Below are positions 11,216-22,715 of a stretch of DNA of 64,000 nucleotides, piece after piece. This DNA is from Rheum nobile (Eukaryota > Streptophyta > Magnoliopsida > Caryophyllales > Polygonaceae). The translations under genes and the position numbers were made by a program. How positions within the stretch are numbered: the first letter of the stretch is position 1; every line of letters starts with the position of its first letter. The stretch spans positions 744,001-808,000 of the forward strand of contig WOAB01000568.1 in the NCBI GenBank assembly GCA_027886185.1. Direction: 5' to 3'. Under the pieces are notes generated by a model, which saw only the letters and a list, made by a program, of their open reading frames with translations, was not told the DNA's origin and did no database searches.

Positions 11216-11753
11216 CAGGCTTCGGCGAGCCGCCGAAGACCAAGACCGTGGCGTCCCCCTTGGCATCCGACAAGCCTATTTAATTAGCTAATCTATGTAT
11301 TTTAGTACTTTCCGTTTTTAGTATTTTCTTATTTAGTAGTTGCTAGTTTTAGCTTATTTCATGTTTTGGTATGCTAGCCCATCTGCGTATGGACTCGGCC
11401 CATTAGGTTAAATAAGGCCCATAAAAGGTCGTGCACAATTTTGGCTATATATAGCCTTCACTTGTAATCGTTTTAGTTACGTTGAAATTTATGCCTAAGC
11501 TTCGTAGTTGAGTTGAACTCCTCCCTTTAGGCCTCAGCGTCACAAAACTGGTTAGACCCGACTAAACCATGTCATGGTTCACGAACACAACCTTCACTCT
11601 CGCCCCACCCTCGCCCAAGCGAGCATAAGAGAGTCGCGAACCATCCTTCCCGGTGGTTCGTACTTATTTGGTTACCAAGAGAAGGATCCGAGACCATTTC
11701 CTACCTAGATCCGGCGTCAGACGAGATCCGAGCTATCAGATTCATATCAATTG

Positions 11754-11766
11754 GTATCAGAGCCCT
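11754..11766 (+). other. Primer binding site of fragment G (initiator-Met tRNA type)
   Basis: TTGGTATCAGAGC follows the LTR end. TGGTATCAGAG is the classical complement of the plant initiator methionine tRNA 3' end. The same type of site is used by elements D (38260) and F (minus strand, about 59604-59613). Confidence 0.8.
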
Positions 11767-12568
11767 TGGTCTTGTAAGTCGCATACACTCCATTGCATCG
11801 CTAACGTTAGCGTTGTAACACTCCACCGTCACCGTGCTCCATCGCTCGCGTCGAGTGACAATCATCGCGTTCTTTCCCTCAACACTTTTGGCTGAGACGA
11901 GCGACTCACCACCAAGACCTAGATCCGACGTCTACGCGACATCTTCGCTAGCATCCGAAGGCAGGAACACATCAACTAGTATCAGAGCGTCAGGGATACG
12001 AAGTGCGTCTTTCCTTCTCCGACGATTACAGATCCGGTGGCACCACCGCCAGATCCGCAACGCCATCGCCACCACCGCGCGCAACTCGCCCCTCCCCAAC
12101 ATCGTCCTCTCCCGTGCGCAACCCCGACGTCCCACCACCACCACCGGCCTCTCACCTTTGCTGCATCACCGTAGCAATCCCCATCTAATACCAAACAAAA
12201 AAAATCCAAATCCAAACCGCACCTTGCTACGGTTGGTAGCATATATTGCCCATCTTTTTCCTTTGACTTTTCAAACTTCAAATTTAAATTCAAAACCACG
12301 TGGATCCGATATCTTCTAAATTCAAAATCCCCTCCCACCATATCTTTGACTTTCCAACCAATTATACATTTCAAAAATCCCTACCCACAAATCTCGGCCA
12401 CTTCCAAACCTTCCCCATTCAAACCGCATCTTTGACCAAGATTATTTGTTGCCAAAACAAATACAACCAAATCCCCTCTTTCTCGGCCTTATCCAAAAAA
12501 AAAAGAATCACAACCAACTATCCGACCTAGCCAACCTGAACCACCCTTAGCCGAGCCGCACCCACTCC

Positions 12569-13143
12569 ATGGCCTACTGGCGTCGCCAATGGGACTATGA
12601 AGGCGAATACATTGATAGATGGTCCGAGTACTACACCGAGCTTCGTTGCGAGGCGGACCCGGATTGGATCCTGCCGCCCCACGCCTATGCGCCCCCGCCA
12701 CCGATCCGACGCTCCGACTTGGCGCCCCGCTCCCACACGTCTTTGCCCAGACGCTGCGCCCGCGACTACGACCCGGACTGGATCCCGCCGCCCCGGCACC
12801 GCATTCCCGACTTGCCATTCCGGCGCCATGACTACGATTCTCTGCCTCGTCGCCACCACCACCCCTCGGCGCATACGAAATCGGATGTATCCTTTGCCAC
12901 TCTTCAAGCCGAGCGTGATGTTGCCGCCAAGGTTATCGCAAATTAGAGGCCAAGAAAGTGGACCTCAAGCGTCAGCTCGCCCTGCCGCTGCACGGGCACA
13001 ACCAACTAGCCCTGCCGCCGAGCCCGTCGCCGTCGACCCAAACTTGTTGACGCCGCCTCCGGTCTTGGCTCCTGCGGCAGCGCACGCGCCAGTCACCGCG
13101 CTAGCGCCCCTCGCTCCCATGCCCGCGCGTGAACCCGACTAGA
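12569..13143 (+). pseudogene. Fragment G gag N-terminus
   Basis: Frame from ATG 12569 gives about 125 residues rich in Arg, Tyr, Asp and Pro, with a repeated (D/Y)xDWIxPP phrase at residues 30-75. After a break it reads a Pro/Ala-rich stretch ending REPD. The style (charged leader, then an Ala/Pro-rich linker before capsid) resembles the leader of element D's gag at 39100-39390. No capsid domain is left. GC content is much higher than in the flanking element A sequence. Confidence 0.5.
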
Positions 13144-13723
13144 AGGGGATGAGAAACCTATCAGAATTGAGGAAGATATAGACCGAGTTGATCGAAAGTC
13201 AAAATCCAACAACCGGCGCAATGGGAGACAACAACCCTACTAGACGGGTCATAACGATTCCTCACAGGTAAACAATTCTCGTGACAGGGACTCTTACTGG
13301 AAGAACAACTCGTCACTCCCACCAAAGATCCACTCTTACAACTTTAACATTTTCGTACCTGAACTCGTCAAGAGTTTGGATAAGTACGACAAAGAAGTAA
13401 GATGGCCACGGAAAAACGACATGCCCGATTCCATGAAACACATGACAAGGTGGTGCGATTTTCACGACGATCATGGCCATGGAACGGATGAGTGCATAGC
13501 GCTACACAAGGAAGTTGCACGTCTGCTGGCACAAGGATTCCTCCGTGACGTGATCTCCGACAAAGCCAACGCGATGCTCGAGCATCGCAACCAGGTAAAA
13601 ACTGACAGACCCACTACCCATGAATGTGCAAAAAATGTTAATGTGATTTCAGGAGGATCAAACATATGTGGATACAAATATTCAACAGCTAAGCGACATT
13701 CCAAAGAGAGCAAAGGCGATTGA
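13144..13723 (+). pseudogene. Element A gag C-terminus with zinc finger
   Basis: Resumes gag after fragment G (GDEKPIRIEEDIDRVDRK in one frame). The frame 13376-13723 contains WCDFHDDHGHGTDECIAL, the zinc-finger-like CX2HX4HX4C signature seen at the end of Tat-lineage Gag proteins. Element E has the matching WFDFHNNEGHSTDECVTL, where the first Cys is replaced. Stops and frameshifts lie upstream. Confidence 0.8.
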
Positions 13724-13728
13724 CCAAC

Positions 13729-14235
13729 AATGACGCCCGCAACTTGGATCGGGGACACGCCCACCATCAACTTCGATGATTTTGAGGCTGACCCCCATCA
13801 AGATAGATTGATAATATCCCTTTCCATCGATAATTGCTTGATCCGTAGGATACTCATCGACACTGGCAGCGCCACGAATTTGTTGAACTAGCCACCTTAA
13901 GAAAGATGGGATTAAGAGAGGATGATGTCATCTATAAATTCACTGCACTAATCGGGTTTAGCGAAGAAGTTAAGTATATGAAGGGGAAATAGTGTTGACA
14001 ACATTCGCTGGTGGTGTCAACCAGCATGTAAAGTTTCTAGTGATCGACTGCCCCTCTCCATACAACGTCATACTTGGCATACCCTGGGTTCATGCCATGA
14101 AATCTATACCATCCACTTACCATTAGTCGATCAAATTCCCAACGAAGTGGGGGGTACATGAAATAAAGGGCAACGAACAGTCTGCCAAGGAATGTTATGT
14201 TGTAACCCTGAAGGTGACAACCGAAAAAGATCAAG
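13729..14235 (+). pseudogene. Element A protease
   Basis: Reads LIRRILIDTGSATNLLN, with the aspartic-protease D-T-G active site, then a stop. After another shift it reads FLVIDCPSPYNVILGIPW, the ILG-x-PW motif that closes retroviral-type proteases in Ty3/gypsy elements. At least three stops or frameshifts break it. Confidence 0.8.
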
Positions 14236-14259
14236 CATAGCAATTACATAACAGCAAGG

Positions 14260-14866
14260 GTGCGACATGATACATTGAGCCCGAGGCGGAAAAACTCGAT
14301 GAGATCGCATTGGACCCCTCTAATCCAAGTCAGACGGTAAGAATCAGGTCTGACTTAAATGACGATCAACGGAAACGTCTGGTCGATTTTCTACGCCTCA
14401 ACGCGGACTGCTTTGCATGGTTGCATGAGGATATGGTAGGAATAAGCCCATATGTCATTACGCATAAACTAAATGTCAACCCAACTTATCCTACTATAAA
14501 GCAGAAATGACGAAATTTCACACCTGAGTGAAACAAAATCATCGACGACGAGGTTCGAAATTTGCTCGAGACGAGTAAGATAAAAGAAGTAAAATATCCC
14601 AACTGGCTTGCTAACGTCGTTGTAGTACAGAAAAAGAACGGGAAGTGGCGAGTATGTATTGATTTAACAGATCTAAACAAGGCGTGTCCGAAGGACTCCT
14701 TCCCGTTGCCACACATAGATGTGATAGTAGATGCCACAACGGGGCATGAGATGCTCACGTTCATGGATGCCTTCAACGACTATAATCAAATTCACATGGA
14801 TCCAGAGGATCAAGAAAAAACTGCGTTCATAACAAGCCAAGGAACGTACTGCTACAAGGTAATGTC
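14260..14866 (+). pseudogene. Element A reverse transcriptase, first half
   Basis: Contains the pol linker (DCFAWLHEDMVGISP) and RT fingers/palm motifs: VVVQKKNGKWRVCIDLTDLN, then NKACPKDSFPLPHID, then MLTFMDAFNDYNQIHMDPED. The catalytic-motif-A region is recognisable as TFMDAF. Element B inserts after GTYCYKVM, and the sequence resumes at 29194 with FGLKNAEATYQRL. A stop at 14508 and an in-frame TGA at 14528 precede the fingers domain. Confidence 0.88.
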
Positions 14867-15514
14867 TGTTTTGGGGCGAAAAGATCGAACCGAACTAGAT
14901 TGACTTAAGAAGGGAAACTAGACAATAACGAGATCGAATTTATCTAAACAATCCAAACCAACTCAAGAATCAAATAGACAAGATTAAGCAAACATAATAT
15001 AAACTTATCTCCCAGAAAAGAGAGACGCAATCAAATATAGGAATTTAGTCGTCGGTTGCTTCAATGTTGGAATAATGAACTAAGCAAAAGAATGATTTTT
15101 TTATTACAAGCAAACATTAGGACCCATCTAGTTCGATGGCAATCCTAAATCATCCCAATGGATGATCTTTACAAACTTAGTACCAAAAAAAAAATCAAAA
15201 GTAGAGTTCAAACAAAAAGAACGATCTCTTGTTTTGAGTAGAACAATAGTAGAATGCTGCTTTAATTGAGTAAGGCTGATAATGTGTGTGCTAAATCGAT
15301 AATCTCCTTCGTATTTATACTAATCCTAGGCTTAGATCAGCTTTGCTGGTTTGTCCGAGATTCTCGGGAGTCGTCGAGTCGTCTACCAGTCTTCCGAGTT
15401 CCTCTCCAACAACTTCTTTGCCAACGTTCACTTATGTTCTCTAGGTCTTCTAGAAGGCGGCCTGATTAGATCATTTGGGCCGGCCTATTGGATCAGATAA
15501 ATCGTGGACCAACA
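14867..15514 (-). repeat. 3' LTR of element B (left copy)
   Basis: 648 bp, compared with 518 bp for the right copy. The difference is one insertion, a LINE tail with its target duplication. The inner boundary ACCAACA is followed by ATTGCCCCAAG, giving on the minus strand the polypurine tract CTTGGGGCAAT directly before the LTR. TATAAATA on minus is at 15312-15319. Confidence 0.92.
15097..15214 (-). mobile_element. 5'-truncated LINE (L1-type) tail
   Basis: An insertion of about 118 bp present only in B's left LTR. On the minus strand it encodes a LINE ORF2 C-terminus, IIHWDDLGLPSN, then a stop, about 20 nt of 3' sequence and an A-rich tail (TAATAAAAA). It is flanked by an imperfect 11-bp duplication, AAAAGAATGAT (15086-15096) and AAAAGAACGAT (15215-15225); the right LTR has the single-copy empty site. 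Severe 5' truncation, poly(A) and a long target duplication are typical of target-primed LINE insertion. Confidence 0.82.
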
Positions 15515-15796
15515 ATTGCCCCAAGATCAATTTGGGCTAGAAATGACGGTTGATGGGACGATTTGATCTTCCAAATTTTCTCTCTAGTGCAAATTTTCTC
15601 CTCCGATTCTTCCGCAGATGTCCAGGCGACGTGTCACTTTCCGATTGGACCATTAGATTGACTGGAGATGCGGCGGTTTAACCTTCTTTAATAGGCCATC
15701 ATTCACCCTCTCTTTTCACCATTTTTTCTCTGTAGAAAGCTTTCAACTTTCAAGGTAAAATTCCAAATTTCTTACCGTTCCTTGATTCTTCTTTCA

Positions 15797-17591
15797 TGGC
15801 GCTTCTGAGATCCAAGAAGAGTCAGGTTTCATCCGGTGGCTCCGGCAAGAGAGAAGGCATCTTCACCCCTTTAGTGCTCCTAAGTCCATAAGATTCCTTT
15901 CTTGGTACCTTGACCCATCCAGAGTTAGATAGGATTCTTGAGGTCGGCCAGTTTCCGGAAGGTACTGTGGCGCGTCTTCCTCTCCCTCACGAGTGAGCCG
16001 ACTAGCACCGAGAATGTTGGTTTGTTTTTTCGAGTATCCTTTTAAGATCGGTCATTCTTTCCCTTTCTCCAGCCTTGTCCGGAACTTCCTTACTGTCTTG
16101 AGACTTGCCCCGTGTCAGGTCATGCCCCATGCATGGCATTTGCTTAGAGTAGTTGACCTCTTAGTTTCTAGTCTCAACTTTGACTTTGATTTTGATGCCT
16201 TGTGGTACACTTATTATTTGAGCAGTCGTGGGTCATCTAGGTTCCAACTATGCCTCCGGCGGAATAGATCTCCCATAGCTTTGAATCTTGATGTTAACGA
16301 TCGTTGGTAGAGATCCCACTTTTTCTCTGTGGAGCGAAGGTCGCTCGAAAGGGGTGTTGACTGTTCTTTCTTGCTCTCGAACTAGAGGAAGATATGTATT
16401 GTATTTTTCCTTTCAGATTAATTGTCGAATGTCCTCTAAACTTTTGCTCACATGTATTTTGTTACAGCGCCTGATCCAGAGGAGCCTGAAGGTTTTGAAA
16501 TGGAAACTGCTGCTTTACTTGCCCTTTCCGAGGCCGATCGGTCTTTCAAGAATATCAATTTCCTGGTGTCTGGCCCTGCTGACATGTGGACTCCTTCTAT
16601 TTCCATAACCAAATGCACATGTTCGTTCCTACAAATATGCGTTTGGTCGGTCATTGGAGTCATTGTTTGCTTATTTTGTTGCGCTTTCCTGATAACATCC
16701 TGAGGCGGAAGTTCAAGTCCTCGCCTTTCGGGGAAGAGCCTTTTGGATCACAAGCTTTCCGTAGCTAAGGCGTATGCGTCGGCTAGGGCGTCCGCGTCGG
16801 CTAAGGCCATCGTTCTGGATTCACCATCGTCCAAAACTTCCGGGGCGAAAAGAAAAGTGATTGTTGTTGCTGAGCCGCTGGTAGGTGAACTTAAAAATAG
16901 ATCTTTGAATGATCTGCTCCAAACTTTGGACCCAAAGGCCAAGAAAGAGATTGTCGATCTGTATCCTATTGATTGTATTGACGAGGCTAGGGCCGCGACT
17001 TGGAAGGTATGTGAAAAGTCATCTGTATATGTGTATTTATCGTATTTTTTCTTTTACAGTAAATGAGCACACGTTTTTCTTTTGTACACATGCCCTTCAG
17101 TACTCCATTGTGACATTTTCGACCGTGTAGGCACTAAGGCTAGGGCCGCGGCTTGGAAGGTATGTGTGAAGGCTGCTGAGCACAAGTTGGCTTCTGTTGA
17201 GAAGAGATTGAAGGAGGCCCAGTCCTGGCTCGAGGATATGGAGAGTAATGTCGAGGAGTTCAAGATAAATAATGCCCAAGTCGTCAGCGATGTCGGAGCA
17301 TATTATTGTATCAAATCTCGAGTCAAGATGATGGAGGAGTACGTTGCGGGGACCCATTCTGCTTGGAATATTGAGGAGGAAAAGGCGAGCATGGATCTCC
17401 TCTTTCCCAACGGGAACATTGGCGATGATCTGTACAAACTCATTGGTCTGGGTGAGGATGAGCAGAAAGAGGAGGAGGATCCTGAGGCGACCGAAGAAGC
17501 TGCTGAAGATGTGTCAAAGGTGCTCCCTATGGCGGCAAAGGATCAGAAGATTGCTCCTACAAATGCCGACGAGCGGTCAGGTGAATCTTAA
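15797..17591 (+). pseudogene. Antisense ORF of element B (putative gypsy-type transposon / Transposase_28-like)
   Basis: Runs opposite to B's gag-pol, between integrase and the 3' LTR. Begins MALLRSKKSQVSSGG; the N-terminal part reads LDRILEVGQFPEGTVARLPL and, one frame on, FFEYPFKIGHSFPFSSLVRN, then LAPCQVMPHAWHLLRV. These phrases resemble the Pfam family called putative gypsy-type transposon (from memory, not searched). A spliced structure is suggested by GTATGT junctions near 16392 and 17007. The C-terminal part (17082-17591) is a charged coiled coil (KLASVEKRLKEAQSWLEDME) with a Glu-rich acidic tail. Element A carries the same protein at 31885-33166. Several stops and frameshifts occur in the first half. 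Function unknown. Confidence 0.75.
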
Positions 17592-17751
17592 TGTAATGGT
17601 GATGAGAGTAGTTTGTTCGCGTCGTGTAGTTTGACGCTTTAACTTTGACATTCTGTGTTGTGCTCCATCGGGTAGATGGGAGGACAAATGTTTTGGCGAC
17701 CCGTCCACCATCATGGGTCGCGTGTTTATGAATGCTTTGTTTTTTGCATAC

Positions 17752-18994
17752 TGATGAGGCTAAAGTCGTAGTGCCTATCAAAGTAAACCTCAAAAACCTA
17801 ACTAATGTAGTAAGGTAAATAAGGATCGATCCCACAGGGAGGTAAGCAATCTTCCTAAGTGCAAAAGGTTGTATGCCAATAGTAACAAAAGGGGGGATTT
17901 TGGTTTGTAAACAAGTAACAAAGTAAATCAAAGCAAAAGATGTAATCAATGGGTGAGAAGTGACTTAGCCAGACAAATATCCGCACTTCAGTTTGATTGG
18001 TTGATCCTAGATTATCTCCAATTCCTACCAATGAATATTCCTATCCCGATCTTATGTATATAAATAGGTCAACCAGCCCTGAAAATACTTACCATTAAAC
18101 AATCATGAAACCATCAAGATTCAATCTAACGACAACAGTAAGCATAAGAATTAACCAGGATACATGCAATACTTAACAACCCGTCAATACTTGACATGTA
18201 ATCAATTCTCTTCACAATAAACATTCACAACCAGTTCCTGTAAATTGCGGTTGCTACACAAGATAAGGGATTTTAACCAGAAATATCCAAACCCTAGCAA
18301 TAGACAATCACTAATATCAACTAGGTGATCAGACTAGTCAAATCAGCAAGAATCATGGGATGAAGCACAAAGAGAACTAATATAATCAAAGGTAAGGAAA
18401 TAGAGTTATAATCTCACAATCAAATACAAACGAAGGCTTCAATCGTCGGACTAAGCAAAAGTTGCTTAGTTCTTCATAGTCTTCAAAGCATAAAAACTCT
18501 AAGGGAAAAACTGAACGATAATGTGATTCAATGAATTATGCAAAAGGCTGCTAACTAATGAAAGATATAAACCTAGCAAAACCTAATTTCCAAAAGATAG
18601 GAAATAATATCCTAAAAGGAATTAAACGGAAATAAAAGAAAAGAAATAAAAAGGAAATAAAATAAACAAAACTCGGACGAAATGAAATCCCGGCTCCGCG
18701 TTTGTGAACAGTAGCCGCGACCGCGGAAAAGTCTCTGAAGTGCTCGCTGTCTGTCGTCAAATCCGCGGGCGCGGATGCGGAAAACCTTTTGTAGCTCTTC
18801 TTCTTCTCGCCTTCGGTCTTCTCTTGTGGCTTCGCCTTCAACTCCTTAAGTCTTCATTTAAGCACTCAAAACCACCAAATCAACACTTCTTCTCCACAAC
18901 TCCATTCTCCTAAATTGTGTCCTAAACACACACAAATGGCACCCCAAATGCTAGTAACAACTCCTAGTTACACACTACAAAGTAGCGCTTATCA
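17752..18994 (-). repeat. 3' LTR of element C (left copy)
   Basis: 1243 bp. Relative to the right copy it keeps about 38 bp near 18747-18790 that contain one more GC-rich motif (CCGCGGGCGCGGATGCGG). The inner edge ATCA is followed by AATTCCCTCATGC; on minus this gives a GCATGAGGGAATT polypurine tract beside the LTR. Confidence 0.92.
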
Positions 18995-20349
18995 AATTCC
19001 CTCATGCTTAAACCTTGCTCGTTTTCGAGTAAGCTAATAGAAACCTACTCTTCCAATGAAATACCCAAGGTCTCAGGAAGCACAACAAAACTATCTCCAC
19101 TAAGAACTGCACCTAAACATGAACCTCCAAGTACCAACACAATCAACACAACACACAAGCTTAAAGGAAAGCAGAGTACTTCCCCCAAGCTTAACCCGAA
19201 CCCCATAGAGTGAAAGTAACCATCTAATCCTAGCCTCCATCTATCTTCTTATAACTCCCAGAGTGACCTACCCAAATCCTCCTTATATCACCTCTTCTTA
19301 TGTCACCACGTCAGGAAAGATGAGGAATCCTAATAATCACTCTTCTTCTTTTCACTCATTTTGCCAAGGCGCCCTTTCGGGTTTTCACCAAGCCACTCAT
19401 TTCATTTTTCTATAGATGGGCTCACAAAAACTCACATCACTCTTGACCTCTTATTACCCCAGCCTAATGATGGTCCAAGCCACCTGCTTATTGCCTAAGC
19501 CGCCCTTTCAGGTTTTCGACTTAGCCCATGATTTCTTCTTTTGTCTTTTTTTTTTCTTCATATTTTTGACTTTTTCTTTTCTTTTCTATTCAGACGACCA
19601 GTAAGTATAGATCACTCCCCCATGCTTAAATATTGCATTGTCCTCAATGTAATGAAAGACAAAAAGATGAAGCACATGGAAAAGCAGAAAAGTACTCACA
19701 CCGTCGCCGAGGTGGCCTGGATGTGGATGTCGGTGCTAGCGGTAAAACATTGAAAACACATGTCACTGGTGTTGCGGCGGTCCTCCTCAAGTAACTCCAT
19801 GTGCAACCAAATAGATCCACTATAAGGTGAAGTGGTACATCAAAGAAACGGGGTTGCACGGGCCTTCAACGAACACAGAATTGGAGCCCTAATGCAATCG
19901 TGTAACGGGCACTGGTGTTCCTCCTCATCAGCTGTCGAATGTCGGTCCATCATCGGTGCCAAATAAAAATGTCGGGCTAATGTCTCCTTGTTGGCAGCAT
20001 GATGCACACCGTCTCTCAAAGTAAAACTCGGACAGGTGGGCCGCGATCACGGAAAATCGTCGATTTTTTTTAATTATTATTATTATTAATTTTTTTTCCA
20101 GATAAGGGGACTTACAGTGGTGAAACCGCGGTCGCGGCAATATTTCCACGGTCGCGGTTCCGTGTCTGGTGCGAGTTGAACACCGTCTTCGAATTTGTCT
20201 TCGAGTCTCCTACCTGCAGGTTAGTCTAAATACGAAACAAAACAAATAAAAACTTGAAACGAAAAAAACATGAAAAGAATTACATACCTCGGGTTGCCTC
20301 CCGAGCATCGCCTTGGTTATTGTCGTGGCTCGACATAGTGCTCTTCAGA
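18995..20349 (-). other. 3' interior of element C without pol
   Basis: About 1.35 kb between the end of the protease frame and the 3' LTR. In complete Athila elements, RT, RNase H and integrase would lie here and extend for several kilobases; none of their motifs is present. It contains CCCCCATGCTTAAATATTGC near 19617, similar to the LTR-proximal sequence, a short ATT microsatellite near 20070-20090, and GC-rich CGCGGTCGCGG motifs near 20040 and 20125-20160. Confidence 0.6.
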
Positions 20350-20958
20350 TCAACTAGGGTTGCTCACATCAACCGAACACTTAGGGTTACAATCAAGAGG
20401 GTGTCTCTTTGCATCGTCAATGTTTTGTTCGACCCTCACCCAATCAAACTCCATGGTGAGCGAACCACTACTCACATCAATCTTTGTATTCGCCGTTTTC
20501 ATGAACGACCTACCTAACATCACAGGGGCTGCATGCTTGTCTTGCCCTGTATCCATCACAAAGAAATCCATCGGGAAAATCAGCTTATCTACCTCTACCA
20601 GAACATCCTGCACGATTCCTTTGGGATACACATAGGACATATCCGCCAATTGAATCACTGTCCCTGTCTTCTGTAATGGCCCAAGCTCCAAAGATTCGTA
20701 CAATGAGAGAGGTAGTACATTTATAGATGCACCCAAATCCAACATGGCTTTATCGAACGCGGTGTCACCTATCTTGCAAGGAATACTAAACATGCCTGGG
20801 TCACTACACTTCTTTGGCAACCGCTTTTGCAGCATAGCGGAGATATTCTCACTCACCTGAACCTTCTTCTTCGCTTTTACTGTTTTCTTTCTCTTAATCT
20901 TGCACAATTCCTTCAAAACTTTTGCATAATGGGGAATGATCTTAACTAGCTTGATCAA
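20350..20958 (-). pseudogene. Element C protease region
   Basis: Open frame of 202 residues. It carries MLDLGASINVLPLSLYESL, where the D-L-G-A-S motif is the Athila-style aspartic-protease site, then FPMDFFVMDTGQDKHAAPVML and LGRSFMKTANTKIDV, which resembles the closing LGRPF(L) motif of this family. The frame is open, but the element has no pol, so any product would be a gag-protease end only. It stops at 20350 in a sequence reading NPKCSVDVSNPS. Confidence 0.8.
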
Positions 20959-21119
20959 AGGAATGTTTACCTCACAATTGCTGAAGGTCTCAAAGATCTC
21001 CTTGTCGTTTTCCGGCCTTCTAGTATCCTTCAGTGCCTCAGGGAAGGGCGCGGGTGGTTTCAGCGAACTGAGTGGAGGAAAATATGGCCGAACGTAATCG
21101 TCATGGACGTCATAAGGGA

Positions 21120-21370
21120 AAACGCGGTCGCGGTTTGGGGCCCGCGGTCGCGGTTCAACATCTAGGGTAACGGGGGTGCCAACAATTTTTCCGCGGTTGC
21201 GGATGTCATTCCGCGGTCACGGAATTTTGTCAGAATGTTCTTCTCTTCCAGGAACAATTCCGCGGTCCCGAATTTCTGGCTGTGGTCACGGAAAAACACC
21301 GATTTTTTCTTCGCTATCAGTGATGATTCTACGGTCGTAGAAATCAGGCCGCGGTCACGGTTCTTCTTCT
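21120..21370. repeat. Array of CCGCGGTCGCGG-like motifs in element C
   Basis: Within 250 bp the near-palindromic phrase CCGCGGTCGCGG and variants (CCGCGGTTGCGG, CCGCGGTCACGG, CCGCGGTCCCG) occur about eight times with irregular spacing. More copies lie at 18710-18780, 20040 and 20125-20160, and in the LTRs. They sit in otherwise AT-leaning sequence between gag and protease frames. Confidence 0.8.
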
Positions 21371-22715
21371 GTTGCATCCGTCACTTCCTTCATTTGTGTT
21401 CCACTCCTAAGCATCATTACACAAACATTCTCCCTCGGGTTTGCTACTGTTTGAGATGGTAGTTTTCCCGAATCTCGGGCTTTCAGTTTGCTCACTGCTA
21501 GAGAAATCTGACCCACTTGCTTCTCCAAGTTCTGAATGCTGGACTTCATCTCTTGATTTTGTTGGACCATAGTGGTTGCCAACGTCGATACACTCTGAGC
21601 GAGAGACTTGATCATGTCATCACTAGACATAGACGAACTTGTGCTTTGGCCTTGATTTATGTCGTCAATTGTGCTCTAAATTGTTGTTGTTGTTGACCTC
21701 CAGGCCGCTGAAGTTGTTGCTGCTGCTGTAAGAACTGTGGTGGCCTCTGATGGAACTCCTGATCATCACGACCCTGAGGGGGATTCTGCTGGTTCCCGTA
21801 CCTCAAATTAGGGTTATCTCTCCACCCTGGATTGTAGGTGCTAGAGTACGGGTCATATCTCGGTCTAGGAGGGCCGAAACCTCCTATAGCATTTACTTCA
21901 GCAGTAGGCTCCTGCAGCGTGGGACACGCATCCGTAGGGTGCATCGTGTCATAGCAGATTCCACAAGACTTGACTTGTTGCTGGTTTCCCTTCATCATAA
22001 ACCGCTTCATCATCTCCTTCATCTCAGCCATATCAGAAAGTATTGAGGACGATGGCTGAGAGTCTGCAGTCTTAACTGTGTGAGCGATCGCTCTCTTGCT
22101 AAACTGTCTTGAGCCCTCAGATAACTCAAAGAATATCTCAAATGCTGCAGCTGGCGTCTTGTTGAGAATGTTACCGCCACAGGCTGCGTTTACCATTCGA
22201 CGCTCATCATCAAGAAGTCCACCATACAAATATAGCACGGTGTCTTGGTCAGAATAACCATGATATGGACAGCTTGATATCAACCTCTTGAACCTCTCAT
22301 AATACTCATACAACGTCTCAATATCATGCTGCTCGATATTGCTCATGTTCCTCTTCAGGCTATTGAGCTTCGTTGCAGGAAATTATTTCTCCAGGAAGGC
22401 TTTCTTCATCTTTTCCCATGTGTCTATGCTTCTTGGAACCAAATAGTAGAACCAATCATTGGCCGAATCCTTCAGAGAGAAAGGAAAGGCCCTCAGCTTG
22501 ATCTGGTCCTCAGTAATATTCCTTGGCTTCATACTGATGCAGACAGCGTGGAATTCAGAAAGATGTTTGTTGGGGTCTTCTCCACTCATCCCATGAAAGT
22601 GGGGTAATAAGTGAATCAGCCCAGATTTAAGCTCAAAGTTCACGCCATCCACCAATTCTGGAAACTGCACAGCAAGCGGCTGCTGCTCTAGATTCGGCGC
22701 AGTCAACTGCCTCAA
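21355..22715 (-). pseudogene. Element C gag
   Basis: Frames 22715-22383 (N-terminal: LIHLLPHFHGMSGEDPNKHL, the Athila capsid start), 22346-21657 (FKRLISSCPYHGYSDQDTVL, then the zinc knuckle CGICYDTMHPTDAC, CX2CX4HX4C) and 21630-21355 (coiled-coil-like MVQQNQEMKSSIQNLEKQV). A single break at about 22380 separates the first two frames (EKKFPATKLNSLKRNMSNIE spans it if read through the stop). The region between knuckle and coiled coil is Gln-rich. The gag is better preserved than A's or E's. Confidence 0.88.

Larger units (their letters stand above)
11216..13143 (+). mobile_element. Fragment G: LTR end, primer site and gag start of another Ty3/gypsy element
   Basis: Holds most of an LTR (to about 11751, with TATATATAG at about 11446), a primer site, a leader and the beginning of gag, then stops abruptly where element A's gag resumes. 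Its first coding-like bases read ...KTKTVASPLASDKP, reminiscent of the pol tail that runs into the LTR in elements D and F. The rest of the element and one LTR are missing. It probably lost its 3' part together with a bit of A's gag. Confidence 0.65.
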
